In this document: piece after piece, positions 37,101-45,060 of the stretch
Layout: each line of letters opens with the position of its first letter
How positions within the stretch are numbered: position 1 is the first letter of the stretch
DNA from: Planktothrix tepida PCC 9214
Lineage (GTDB): Bacteria; Cyanobacteriota; Cyanobacteriia; Cyanobacteriales; Microcoleaceae
Assembly (NCBI RefSeq): GCF_900009145.1
Contig: NZ_LN889782.1
Location: forward strand, 1,354,922 to 1,418,921
Direction of reading: 5' to 3'
DNA: 64,000 bases
The notes under the pieces: generated by a model
Told to the model about the DNA's origin: nothing
The model's input: only the letters and a program-made list of their open reading frames with translations
Databases searched by the model: none
Made by a program: the position numbers and the translations under genes

Positions 37101-37669
37101 GATCAGAACGAATTAGACAAATTAGTATTGCTTTACGCACATTTTCTAGGAGAGATACAGATCAGAAAGTAGAATTTAATCTGCATGAAGGAATTGAGAG
37201 TACCCTGATGATTTTAAAACACCGACTTCAGGGGAATTCTAAGCGACCTGAAATTACTATTATTAAAGATTATGGAGATTTACCTCCGATTAATTGCTAT
37301 CCTGGACAACTAAATCAAGTATTTCTTAATCTTGTCGCCAATGCTATTGATGCGTTAGATGATGCGATGGAAGATCGAGCTTATCGAGAGCATTACAATT
37401 CTCCTCAAAAAATTAGTATCCACACAGAACTCTCTCAAGATGAACAATGGGCAATAATCCGAATTAAAGATAATGGTATGGGGATGATAGAATCAGTAAA
37501 ACAAAAAATATTTGAGCATTTATTCACAACAAAACCTGTGGGGAAAGGAACAGGAATTGGTTTATCAATTAGTCATCAAATTATTATGGAGAAACATGGA
37601 GGTAAACTCAGTTGTGTTTCTTCTTGGGGAGAAGGTTCAGAGTTTATCATTGAAATTCCAGTCGAATAA
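34154..37669 (+). CDS. Membrane hybrid sensor with two histidine kinase modules
   Basis: 1171 residues. Order from the ATG: TM1 (about 22-43), a 300-residue periplasmic Cache-like sensor (IPNEDSFWITNSQHNP; DIVLNELLERTL), TM2 (about 357-380), HAMP (385-435), HisKA with His458 (TSHELRTPLNG), HATPase (GGTGLGLAITKQL), receiver with Asp787 (LLDVMMP), coiled coil (about 865-905), second HisKA with His916 (GVGHEINNPISF), second HATPase (GKGTGIGLSISHQ). The second module is of the type with HEINNP and a long helical insert. ATG 34154 has AGGA eight bases before it; TTG 34127 is rejected. Two complete kinases in one chain plus a receiver suggest an internal relay. The signal is unknown. Confidence 0.9.
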   Translation: MVRFHKKLFPQSKSSITRETLIKMAVRIAFVILGSTALSYLHLMSILETQTIKQLDKYIVERGQRESNIFTLAEDNHAVLEQEIKRRLEEWEDYDPQAEFDQRFVRSHDGVIRNQPEKFDRSRQAGVYIGKNVELTPEIRRRVLIFYDLVISFGMAWRSRFQNTYINTPENIGIMYWPEVPWAENTTSDLYIPNEDSFWITNSQHNPSRQTVCTGLSYDRIARDWTISCGTPVDIAGKQVATIGHDIVLNELLERTLQDRLPGTYNLIFRSDGRLIAHPDKMDEIKDKQGKFEITQSQDLHLIRIFELVKHLESGQVVVKNDQDQEYLAVAKLETPDWYFVTVFPKSILAEVAFKNARFVLILGGISLIFEIVILLFVLRQQVAEPLSQLMVATEQIATGDFNINLDIKRSDELGQLASSFNTMAGEVQAREVRLKQAQNALKRTDKLKDEFLANTSHELRTPLNGIIGIAESLIDGTTGQLTSATLSNLRMIVSSGRRLANLVNDILDFSKLKHKTLELQLKPVGLREVVEVVITLSQPLIDQKKLQIHNKISPLLPAVIADENRLQQIFHNLIGNALKFTDSGKIEITAQAISNSASQQLQITVSDTGIGIPEDKLERIFESFEQADGSTARIYGGTGLGLAITKQLIELQGGEIWVESTLNEGSQFHFTLPISLDLESHSSSISILNLRDHFPSSVVMSSAVSVYSEDRFTENEEQVIEENSSTLIQDQQQVYKILVVDDEPVNRQVLVNHLSLYQYEITEAASGYEALDLLRNGFKPDLILLDVMMPRMTGYEVTRKVREIWQPNELPIVLLTAKNQVSDLVIGLQAGANDYVTKPITKSELIARITTHCTQAATFLENARLYLELQASEARERERSMQLEQSLEQLKNVQLQMIQAEKMASIGQLVAGVGHEINNPISFILGNLSYAETSVKDLIELILLYQDKYPQPCLEIVEKIEKIDLSYLIEDLPQVITSLKMGSERIRQISIALRTFSRRDTDQKVEFNLHEGIESTLMILKHRLQGNSKRPEITIIKDYGDLPPINCYPGQLNQVFLNLVANAIDALDDAMEDRAYREHYNSPQKISIHTELSQDEQWAIIRIKDNGMGMIESVKQKIFEHLFTTKPVGKGTGIGLSISHQIIMEKHGGKLSCVSSWGEGSEFIIEIPVE

Positions 37670-37684
37670 AAATGAACAGGAATT

Positions 37685-38167
37685 TTAATTTACTTTTTCT
37701 AATAACGCTACTGCATAAGCTGCAATGCCTTCCTCACGACCAACGGGGCCTAATTTTTCATTAGTGGTTGCTTTGACACTAATTTGATCAAGATCTAAGT
37801 TTAATGTTGTAGTCAGCATATAGCACATGGCTTTAATATGAGGTTTTAATTTCGGACGTTCTGCAACAATTACAGAATCAATATTCCCGACTTTCCAACC
37901 CCGTTCTAAAATCAGTTGATTCACCTGCTTTAATAATACTAAACTATCTGCACCCGCCCATTTTTCATCCGTTGGTGGGAAGTAATGCCCAATATCTCCT
38001 AAACTTAAAGCGCCTAACATAGCATCCATAATGGCATGGGTTAAAACATCCGCATCACTATGTCCTAATAACCCTAATTCATGGCTAATTTTTATCCCGC
38101 CTAAAATTAAGGGTCGTCCGGTAACTAATTTATGAATATCATACCCATTGCCAATGCGAATATTCAT
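37685..38167 (-). CDS. ispF: 2-C-methyl-D-erythritol 2,4-cyclodiphosphate synthase
   Basis: 160 residues, the fifth enzyme of the MEP isoprenoid pathway, forming MEcPP and releasing CMP. The zinc ligands Asp10 and His12 are in [28 protein letters not shown] and [19 protein letters not shown] match the family exactly, as does [21 protein letters not shown] (core [14 protein letters not shown]). ATG 38167 ([10 protein letters not shown]) is preferred to TTG 38227, which would give a 20-residue tail unlike the family. It lies 63 bases after the pyruvate-kinase-like gene on the same strand. Confidence 0.97.
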   Translation of the reverse strand: MNIRIGNGYDIHKLVTGRPLILGGIKISHELGLLGHSDADVLTHAIMDAMLGALSLGDIGHYFPPTDEKWAGADSLVLLKQVNQLILERGWKVGNIDSVIVAERPKLKPHIKAMCYMLTTTLNLDLDQISVKATTNEKLGPVGREEGIAAYAVALLEKVN

Positions 38168-38230
38168 CAGATATTGTTTCCTATTAAAATCAACATAGTT
38201 TTTTATTTTACCATCAATTCGGATCAAGTT

Positions 38231-40099
38231 TTATAAATCGGAAATACTCAACTTTCTTAACATTGAGGTTTTTTTGTCTTGGTGGGCTTGCATTCGTCCT
38301 AAGACATCACAGAGAAATTGTAATGCTTTATCAATATAAGCGCCTTTATTTAACATCACACATTCTGCCCGACTTCCCATGGCTGCATCCGTTACTTCTG
38401 CACGAGATGGCATTCCTCCTTTTGCCAAAGATTCTAACACCTGAGTTGCCCAAATAACCGGAATATGAGCGGCTTCACACAGCCATAAAATCTCTTCTTG
38501 AACTTCTGAAAGTCGTTCAAATCCTAATTCTACACCTAAGTCTCCCCGTGCGACCATAACAGCCAGGGGAGGATGTTGCATCGCTGTTAATAACAATCGA
38601 GGAAGTTGATCAAAAGCTTGTTGATTTTCAATTTTTAAAATGATCCCTAAATGTTCTCCTCCGGCTCGTTTTAATTCTGTAATTAATTGTTCAATATCTT
38701 CAGGTTGCTGCACAAAAGAAAGTGCTACCATATCTCCAAATTGAGCAATAAATTCTAAATCTTGAATATCTTTTTCTGTTAAAGCTGGAAGATTTAACGT
38801 AGTATCGGGAAGATTAATGCCTTTTTCACTTTTGAGTTTATCTTTCCCATTGACAACGGATGTAATTTCAACTCGAAACCGATTTTCAAATACTTCTCGA
38901 ATAATACCTGCTATTTTTCCATCATCAAAAAAGATCCGTTCCCCGATTTTTACATCTCGAAAAACTTCAGGTAAACTACAACCGATACAAGCTGGTTGGA
39001 TGAGATTTCCCTGTTCATCTAAAACCGCCGATTTTCCTAAAATTTCTCCTTGAATAATCAGGAGTGAATCGCCTTCTGCTAAGGTAATGGCTTGAGGTTG
39101 GGGCGAAATTTGAGTAACAGTATCTTTGGCGATTAATTTCTTCCCTCGATACAAAGATAATTTAGTATCAGAAACAAGATAAGTTGTTTTATTACTTTCA
39201 CAAATACAAGTGGTTTTATTGACTTCGATTACGTTCAAAAATCGACGGCTTCCCCTGGTATCAGTCAAGCGAATTTGATCCTCAACTTTTGCCAGTTCTA
39301 GTAAATTTCCTTGAATCGGAATTACATTATTTTTATCGGGTAAGGTATGAGGTTGAGAAGTAAAATAAATTTTTTCCGGTTTAATAACTTGTCCTAAAAC
39401 GTTGCGCGTCGGTTTGCATTTGATTAATTCTGGCCCAGGTTCAATCTGTTCTGTGCGTAATTTTGGCCCCGCTAAATCAAAGGAAATGCGGCAGGATTTC
39501 CCTAGTTGTCGTTGAGCAGCGCGTAAATTTAGGATCATTTTTTCCCAAGCTTCAGGATGATCATGGGCGCAATTAATTCGCATCACATTCATCCCTTGAG
39601 CTAATAAATTATAAATAATTTTAGGATCATGGGCGGCTTCACTGGGAATTGTTACCATGACGCGGGTGTTATGTTGTTTAGGACTAGGGCCTAATATGGC
39701 GACAGCGTTTTCTGCTAATAGGGCACTCCCGACCGCAAAGGTGATGGGGGCTTCCTGTTCTAAATCAGAGGGAATAGGGCGTTGATCTAAGCGATATAAT
39801 GTGCCTAAAACAGCATCTAAAGATGCCATTACATGGGCTTCCATACGTCCTAAAGAACTTAATCCTAATCGAATTAATTCCCGTTGTAATTCCCGCAGAT
39901 CATGACGACGGATGGCTAAATAGTGAACTAAATTATAGGCACTTTCTCGACAAGCTGGAGAGGTTTTTTGTAGTAAATCAGCTAATTCTTCTTCTAGGGA
40001 TATGGCGGTTTGTCGGAGTTCGGTTACAGAACGAATCGCTCTTTCAATGGTAATCGCACGAGACAGTTCAGCAGATGTATATCGCTGTTGTGGTTTCAT
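38231..40099 (-). CDS. Atypical pyruvate kinase with N-terminal extension and no C domain
   Basis: 622 residues. The catalytic A domain is clear: VMRINCAHD, ISFDLAGPKLRTEQ, ALSFVQQPEDI, ILKIENQQAFD, VMVARGDLGVELGFE, IPVIWATQVLESLAKG and PSRAEVTDAA. A helical extension of about 140 residues (ERAIRSVTELRQ...) precedes it, and the B domain is enlarged (about 210-425). The chain ends soon after the last A-domain helix, so the regulatory C domain of ordinary pyruvate kinase is absent. Lys replaces the Glu of GPEIRT, the change that marks K+-independent enzymes, and the K+ ligands Ser and Thr are Ala and Leu. It probably makes pyruvate and ATP from PEP, but substrate and regulation may differ. Confidence 0.85.
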   Translation of the reverse strand: MKPQQRYTSAELSRAITIERAIRSVTELRQTAISLEEELADLLQKTSPACRESAYNLVHYLAIRRHDLRELQRELIRLGLSSLGRMEAHVMASLDAVLGTLYRLDQRPIPSDLEQEAPITFAVGSALLAENAVAILGPSPKQHNTRVMVTIPSEAAHDPKIIYNLLAQGMNVMRINCAHDHPEAWEKMILNLRAAQRQLGKSCRISFDLAGPKLRTEQIEPGPELIKCKPTRNVLGQVIKPEKIYFTSQPHTLPDKNNVIPIQGNLLELAKVEDQIRLTDTRGSRRFLNVIEVNKTTCICESNKTTYLVSDTKLSLYRGKKLIAKDTVTQISPQPQAITLAEGDSLLIIQGEILGKSAVLDEQGNLIQPACIGCSLPEVFRDVKIGERIFFDDGKIAGIIREVFENRFRVEITSVVNGKDKLKSEKGINLPDTTLNLPALTEKDIQDLEFIAQFGDMVALSFVQQPEDIEQLITELKRAGGEHLGIILKIENQQAFDQLPRLLLTAMQHPPLAVMVARGDLGVELGFERLSEVQEEILWLCEAAHIPVIWATQVLESLAKGGMPSRAEVTDAAMGSRAECVMLNKGAYIDKALQFLCDVLGRMQAHQDKKTSMLRKLSISDL

Positions 40100-40345
40100 A
40101 TCTTTAAGTAGACCTAAGTTAAGTCCAGGAAAAAGTTTTATTCTGGACTTAACTTTGATTTTAGAGTAAGAATCCTTCCTCGCGCAATCCCATTGTTAAA
40201 AAGCCTCAATAAACTTAAAAATTATTAGGAATCCGCAAGAAAAATTACCAGGGGAAATGTAGGGATATTTTGCTGAACTGGACGTTAGGATAAAATTTAA
40301 ACTTAACTTAAACTGTTCTTAAACAATCTAGGCTATACCCGATGT

Positions 40346-40537
40346 TTAAAAACTCTGTGAAGATGAATGAATAGAAGGTGCAGAAACGGGATGGGACTGA
40401 GAAGCAGCAACACCAAAAAAAACAAATAAAATCAGGAATACGCTAACCACATAACTTAAACTGATCATCGCGTAGGAATTAGCCATACCATTGAGGAATT
40501 GTTTAATCAGCAAGAAATTGATGAGTAAGGTGTTCAT
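40346..40537 (-). CDS. Small single-pass membrane protein, 63 residues
   Basis: Not recognised. The start MNTLLINFLLIKQFLNG is preceded by a strong GGAGG (complement of 40546-40550), eight bases from the ATG at 40537, which is why the longer reading to 40600 is rejected. A hydrophobic helix covers about residues 25-46 (ISLSYVVSVFLILFVFFGVA). The polar tail is rich in Ser, His and Pro. Size and topology recall small thylakoid or stress membrane peptides, but no named family was matched. It has its own upstream region and no operon partner. Confidence 0.6.
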   Translation of the reverse strand: MNTLLINFLLIKQFLNGMANSYAMISLSYVVSVFLILFVFFGVAASQSHPVSAPSIHSSSQSF

Positions 40538-40913
40538 GATTGTAACCTCCATTGTGGAATTTATGAATCGGTGATACTCAACCCGCAAAAGAGTTAGCAC
40601 CCGGTTGATTTCATTGGGTGATGTTAGCGTTGTTCTATAGGGATGACTCTTTTGGAGGATGTTGCTTCTAATGCAAACTCATTCAGATCAAACTAGCAGG
40701 CATAGAAATTATAACAACTGCCACCAGGGCTTTTCAGGTTGTTTTTTGCAGCTATCTTACAAGCATTTACTTCTTGTCTGAGGAGTTGCAAATCTATAAT
40801 ACCACAATCACTGTTCAATGAAAAGTTAAATCGAGGATTATAATCCCGTAGTAGGATGGCTTATGCCCACCCCTAATCATATTGAAGAGTGAAAATAAGC
40901 CGTTTTTTCAGTT
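40538..40913. other. Intergenic region with ribosome binding site and REP-like element
   Basis: 376 bases. It carries the GGAGG of the 63-residue gene (40546-40550) and a GTAG-headed imperfect hairpin at 40851-40873 (GTAG then GATGGCTTATGCCCACC). Nothing else was recognised. Confidence 0.5.
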
Positions 40914-42032
40914 TTATTCAGACTTTAAAAAGGGTTCAAATGGGGGGACATTAACCCAAGTTCCGGTTTCATTGGATTCATGGGTTAAATCCATTAGCAA
41001 TTGAGAATAAACCCCTTCTTTTAAGGAGGGTTCTAAACTTTTTCCTTGTTCAATTCCGCTTATCCATTGATTAATAACTCGCATTAAAGGCGCAATCCGA
41101 CCATCAGGATAAATTTGAGGAAATTCTAATTGTTCAGGAATCGAAATTTCGCTTAAAGCTTCACCTTTCTTGCTTCCCCATAGCCGAAATCCATGTACAT
41201 AATCTTGTTGATTATCACTTCCTAAAATTAAGGTTCCTTCACTGCCATAAACTTCTACCCAATGTCCTCGTCCTTGATAGGTGACAGAGCTTAAACAAAC
41301 TTGACAAGGCGTGCCATCATTGAGTTCTAAAATTAAGGTACAAATATCATCCGCATCAACGGGTTTTAATTCCCCTCCCGCTTCAGGATCAGGACGTAAG
41401 GGAATGGTAGTATTGAGTTGCCCACAGAGGCGTTTAATTGAACCAAATAACCAGGAAATATAATCAAAACTATGGGAACCAATAGCGCCTAATACACCGC
41501 CTCCTTTGTCTTTTTGAGCATACCAATTCCAAGGACGGCTTTCATCGGCACGACTGGAGACTAACCAATCAATTTTGATCAATCTTTTTTGACCGACATA
41601 ATTTTCGGTTAAGAGTTGGGCAAACTGTTGCCAAGGGGGAATAAACCGAAATTCAAAATCTAAGCTGGTTATACGGCCTTTAGATTCAGCAAGTTGATAG
41701 AGATATTTGGCTTCTTGAACTGTAAGTGTTGTCGGTTTTTCTAATAATAAATGTTTGCCAGCATTGAGGGCTTGTTTTGCCATTTCAAAATGTAAAAATG
41801 GGGGCGTTGAAATCGCCACTCCTTGGACTTCAGGTAAGGCAAAAATCTCATCAATGCTATTAAAAGCATAGGGAATATTATGGCTAGATGCGATCGCTTT
41901 TGCTTTTTCTAAATCTCGATGATAAACGGCTACAACTTCGGTTTTAGGATGGTCTTGAAAGGCAGGAATATGAACTTTTTTACCGAATCCTGTCCCAATT
42001 ACAGCAATACCAACTTTTGTGTCTGTTGTCAT
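40914..42032 (-). CDS. Gfo/Idh/MocA-family oxidoreductase
   Basis: 372 residues. N-terminal Rossmann fold VGIAVIGTGFGKKVHIPAF binds NAD(P); VYHRDLEKAKAIA and GVAISTPPFLHFEMAKQAL follow, then the catalytic-lysine motif LLLEKPTTLT. The C-terminal domain includes GGGVLGAIGSHSFDYISWLFG. The family oxidises or reduces sugars, inositol or biliverdin-like compounds; the substrate is unknown. ATG 42032 has AGGAG five bases before it; the reading from 42083 adds 17 residues without such a site. Confidence 0.9.
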   Translation of the reverse strand: MTTDTKVGIAVIGTGFGKKVHIPAFQDHPKTEVVAVYHRDLEKAKAIASSHNIPYAFNSIDEIFALPEVQGVAISTPPFLHFEMAKQALNAGKHLLLEKPTTLTVQEAKYLYQLAESKGRITSLDFEFRFIPPWQQFAQLLTENYVGQKRLIKIDWLVSSRADESRPWNWYAQKDKGGGVLGAIGSHSFDYISWLFGSIKRLCGQLNTTIPLRPDPEAGGELKPVDADDICTLILELNDGTPCQVCLSSVTYQGRGHWVEVYGSEGTLILGSDNQQDYVHGFRLWGSKKGEALSEISIPEQLEFPQIYPDGRIAPLMRVINQWISGIEQGKSLEPSLKEGVYSQLLMDLTHESNETGTWVNVPPFEPFLKSE

Positions 42033-42169
42033 GGTTTCTCCTGATGAAAATATCCGCAGTTTTAGATCGGCATTAAACGACATCTCTGTCTTGATTGAAA
42101 TTAAAAATATTGTGATTATTTTAACATAAATAGGTATAATATCAACAAAGGTTGTTTTGATTAAAATAG

Positions 42170-42448
42170 CTAAAGGATGAAAGAATGGGTTATCGCACCT
42201 CTCAACTTTTGAGTATTGTTCAAGCTAATGTCAGGGTATTTGTATTTGCTTCAACAAATTTGTCAGGAGATGCGATCGCTTTAACTTTTGTTAATACTTT
42301 GTCCCAAATGACAAGATTTGCTTTAAATAATTAACCCCCTTTTATTGCTAAAATTTATCACCCTGGACGAGTTACTCTTTGGATAAACAATACAAAATGC
42401 TCCGAAAAATCAAACCCTATACCCGCTAAGATTACAAACGAGTCTTAA
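42170..42448 (+). pseudogene. Decayed PIN-like (VapC45/DUF5615-type) toxin, C-terminal part
   Basis: Read in one frame from 42170 the sequence gives LKDERMGYRTSQLL, VRVFVFASTNLSGDAI and QMTRFALNN, then an in-frame TAA at 42332-42334, then PPFIAKIYHPGRVTLWINN to a stop at 42446-42448. The KDxR start, the VFVFASTNLSG strand and the PPFIAKI..GRVTLW end look like the C-terminal third of PIN-like toxins of the VapC45 type. A TAG just before 42170 and no readable N-terminal half upstream point to truncation as well. The first part alone could be translated as 49 residues (ATG 42185, AAGGA at 42173), so residual expression is possible. The family match is from memory. Confidence 0.55.
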
Positions 42449-43406
42449 TTTTATTTTCTACCCATGCTATTACTTTTTCTCCTAAAGAAACGTTATCTAA
42501 TAAATCAATTTCTCGAATTCCCGTCGGACTGGTAACATTCACTTCTGTTAAATAGCCTCCAATCACATCAATTCCGACAAAATATAAGCCATCTGCAATT
42601 AATTTAGGGGCTAATTTCTGACAAATTTCATACTCTCGATCTGTAATTTCTGTTTTAGCGACTCGTCCGCCCACAGCCATATTTCCTCTAAATTCTTGAC
42701 CTGTGGGAATGCGATTAACTGCACCAATGGCTTCTCCATCTAATAGAATAATTCGCTTATCTCCGTCTTTAGCTTCGGGTAAAAATCGTTGAATCATCAC
42801 TGGATATAACCCTTGTTGAGTGCTAATTTCAATTAAAGAATTGAGATTGCGATCGCTAGGTTCTAAAAATAAAATTCCTTCTCCTGCTTTTCCACCTAAT
42901 GGTTTCAAAACTGCGGCACTTTCTTGTTCAACAAATTCTCGAATGACCCGTTTATCTCGACTCACAATCGTTGTCGGGATACAATCTTTAAATTGCAGCG
43001 CATACATTTTTTCATTCGCTGTTCTTAACCCATGAGGTGAATTAATCACCAAAGTTTTTTCAGAGTTAATATAATCTAAAAGATAGGTAGCATAGAGATA
43101 GGGAATTGTTACAGGGGGATCGGTTCGCATAAACACCGCATCCATATTTTCTAAAGGTTGAAGGGTCGGTTGCTCAATAGAAAACCAAATTTCACCGACA
43201 ACCCAACGACCTTGATCCCTAACAATGGGGGTGAGGCGAACTGGCGTTAAAAGTGCCCAGGTTTGACCCTCAATCACATTTAATTGATGCACTTGTGTCA
43301 CCCAGATTTCATGTCCTAAAACTTGCGCGGCTTCCATTAAAGCAACGCTGGTATCATGGCTGGGATTTAATTTTCCGATGGGGTCAATGATGAAGGCAAA
43401 TTTCAT
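42432..43406 (-). CDS. gshB: Glutathione synthetase
   Basis: 324 residues, ATP-grasp enzyme joining gamma-glutamylcysteine and glycine. MKFAFIIDPIGKLNPSHDTSVALM is the family opening (core FIIDPIGKLNPSHDTS). ATP-binding segments are VLKPLGGKAGEGILF, RIILLDGEAIGAVNRIPTGQEFRGNMAVGG (core LLDGEAIGAVNR) and GIDVIGGYLTEVNVTSPTGIREI. The C-terminus, 17 bases of which overlap the converging PIN remnant, is intact. Length is normal. No gshA nearby. Confidence 0.97.
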   Translation of the reverse strand: MKFAFIIDPIGKLNPSHDTSVALMEAAQVLGHEIWVTQVHQLNVIEGQTWALLTPVRLTPIVRDQGRWVVGEIWFSIEQPTLQPLENMDAVFMRTDPPVTIPYLYATYLLDYINSEKTLVINSPHGLRTANEKMYALQFKDCIPTTIVSRDKRVIREFVEQESAAVLKPLGGKAGEGILFLEPSDRNLNSLIEISTQQGLYPVMIQRFLPEAKDGDKRIILLDGEAIGAVNRIPTGQEFRGNMAVGGRVAKTEITDREYEICQKLAPKLIADGLYFVGIDVIGGYLTEVNVTSPTGIREIDLLDNVSLGEKVIAWVENKIKTRL

Positions 43407-43587
43407 CTTTATTCACAGTTAACGGTTAACAACTTAAAGGGACGTTACAACAGAAGACAAATTTTAAATCCTGACTTTGAAACCGTCCTTTCATCCCTTG
43501 GGACTGTCAAAGTGCCAGGATTTAGAATAAAATTAAACTAGCCAAGGATCAAGTTTTCCTTAATTATATTCATTTAAGTTCAGCGAA

Positions 43588-45039
43588 ATGTCAACTTCTT
43601 TAACGGTAATTGCACCTCAACCTCGGATTTCAGTTCCCACCTCTAATCCCAATAATCCGGCTTATCTTGTACAACCTGGAATGGGGTTAGATGGTGTTGT
43701 TAAAATTCAAGAAATTAATGGTCATAGCTGTAGCGGATCATTGCTAACAACCGGACGTCATATTTTAACGGTTGCCCATTGTGTCACAGATGAATTCGGA
43801 CAAGCTGATTATAGTTCTCCTTCAGAATATACGGTTTATTTTGATTTACCGTCTGGGACAGTCTCGATTCCCGTTTCTCAAATTTATATTCATCCCGATT
43901 GGACTTCTGATACTAATTATAACAATGATATTGCTATTTTAGAACTTTCTCAACCTGCACCTGAAGCCGCTAATCGCTATGAAATTTATACCGGGGCTGA
44001 TGAAGTAGGACAGATTATGCAAAAAGTAGGCTATGGTGTTCCAGCAACGGGAAATTCTGGAGAAGCCGATTATTCTGATCTAGTTTTAACTAAACGAATG
44101 GGGCAAAATCGTTATGAAGCTTCTGGCGAATTATTTAATAGTTATCCTTATTATTATAGTAACCAACCTGGAAAACAATTAGTTTATGATTTTGATAATG
44201 GCTTACCCCAAAATGATGCCTTTGGGCGAGAATTTGGCATTAACGATTTAGGATTAGGATTATCAGAAGTTAATATTAGCCCTGGAGATTCAGGGGGGCC
44301 AGCCTTTATTAATGGAAAAATTGCGGGTTTGACCTCTAATGGTTTTAGGTCAGCCACACCGGGTATTGATGTTACTAATGCCTTAGATGATAGCTTTGGA
44401 GAATATGCTTCCGATACGAGGGTTTCAGTTTATGCAGATTGGATTAATCAAATTATTAATTCTTCTCCCTATAGTGGTAATGATGATATTGTTGGCACGA
44501 TTAATAATGATTTTCTCTATGGATATCAAGGGAATGATACCCTCAACGGTTTAGGGGGAGATGATCATTTATTTGGGGGAAAAGGGGAAGATAATCTTTA
44601 TGGAGATGAGGGAAATGATCTTCTTTATGGAAATTTAGAGTTTGATATTCTCTGGGGTGGATTGGGAGATGATTTTTTAGCGGGAGGTCAAGATTTTGAC
44701 TATCTCTATGGAGAAGAAGGAAATGATACCTTAACAGGAGATCAAGGCAGTGACTATTTAACCGGAGGAAGTGGCTCTGATCTTTTTATTTTGTCTTTAG
44801 CAACGGCAAATTCAGATCAATTGTTAGCAGATACTATTGATGATTTTGAACCCAGTTTTGTTGATAAGATTGGCTTAACAGAAGGTCTAACAGAAGCCAA
44901 TTTAACCTTAGAACTTTCGACCAATTTCTATTCTAACTTACCTGAAACGGTCATTCGGGTCACAAGCTCAAATCAAATTTTAGGGGTAGTTTCTAATATT
45001 TCTCCTGAACAACTTCAAGGTCGTTTTATTTCTGTTTAA
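43588..45039 (+). CDS. Trypsin-like serine protease with C-terminal RTX calcium-binding repeats
   Basis: 483 residues. Residues about 35-290 are a chymotrypsin-fold protease with the full triad: His64 (TVAHCV), Asp114 (NNDIAIL), Ser235 (GDSGGPAF). Residues about 297-400 hold roughly nine RTX nonapeptides of the GGxGxDxLx type (GNDTLNGLGGDDHLFGG). The last 80 residues form an RTX-like C-terminal region. There is no Sec signal peptide, so type I secretion using a C-terminal signal is expected, with folding on external calcium. No type I exporter genes lie nearby. Start ATG 43588. Confidence 0.92.
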   Translation: MSTSLTVIAPQPRISVPTSNPNNPAYLVQPGMGLDGVVKIQEINGHSCSGSLLTTGRHILTVAHCVTDEFGQADYSSPSEYTVYFDLPSGTVSIPVSQIYIHPDWTSDTNYNNDIAILELSQPAPEAANRYEIYTGADEVGQIMQKVGYGVPATGNSGEADYSDLVLTKRMGQNRYEASGELFNSYPYYYSNQPGKQLVYDFDNGLPQNDAFGREFGINDLGLGLSEVNISPGDSGGPAFINGKIAGLTSNGFRSATPGIDVTNALDDSFGEYASDTRVSVYADWINQIINSSPYSGNDDIVGTINNDFLYGYQGNDTLNGLGGDDHLFGGKGEDNLYGDEGNDLLYGNLEFDILWGGLGDDFLAGGQDFDYLYGEEGNDTLTGDQGSDYLTGGSGSDLFILSLATANSDQLLADTIDDFEPSFVDKIGLTEGLTEANLTLELSTNFYSNLPETVIRVTSSNQILGVVSNISPEQLQGRFISV

Positions 45040-45060
45040 CAACGGATAAAACTTAGAAAT

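Noticed and set aside
42185-42334. Independent 49-residue small protein
   Set aside because: It has a good ribosome binding site, but the same frame continues after the TAA with matching family sequence, so it is better read as part of a broken PIN-like gene.
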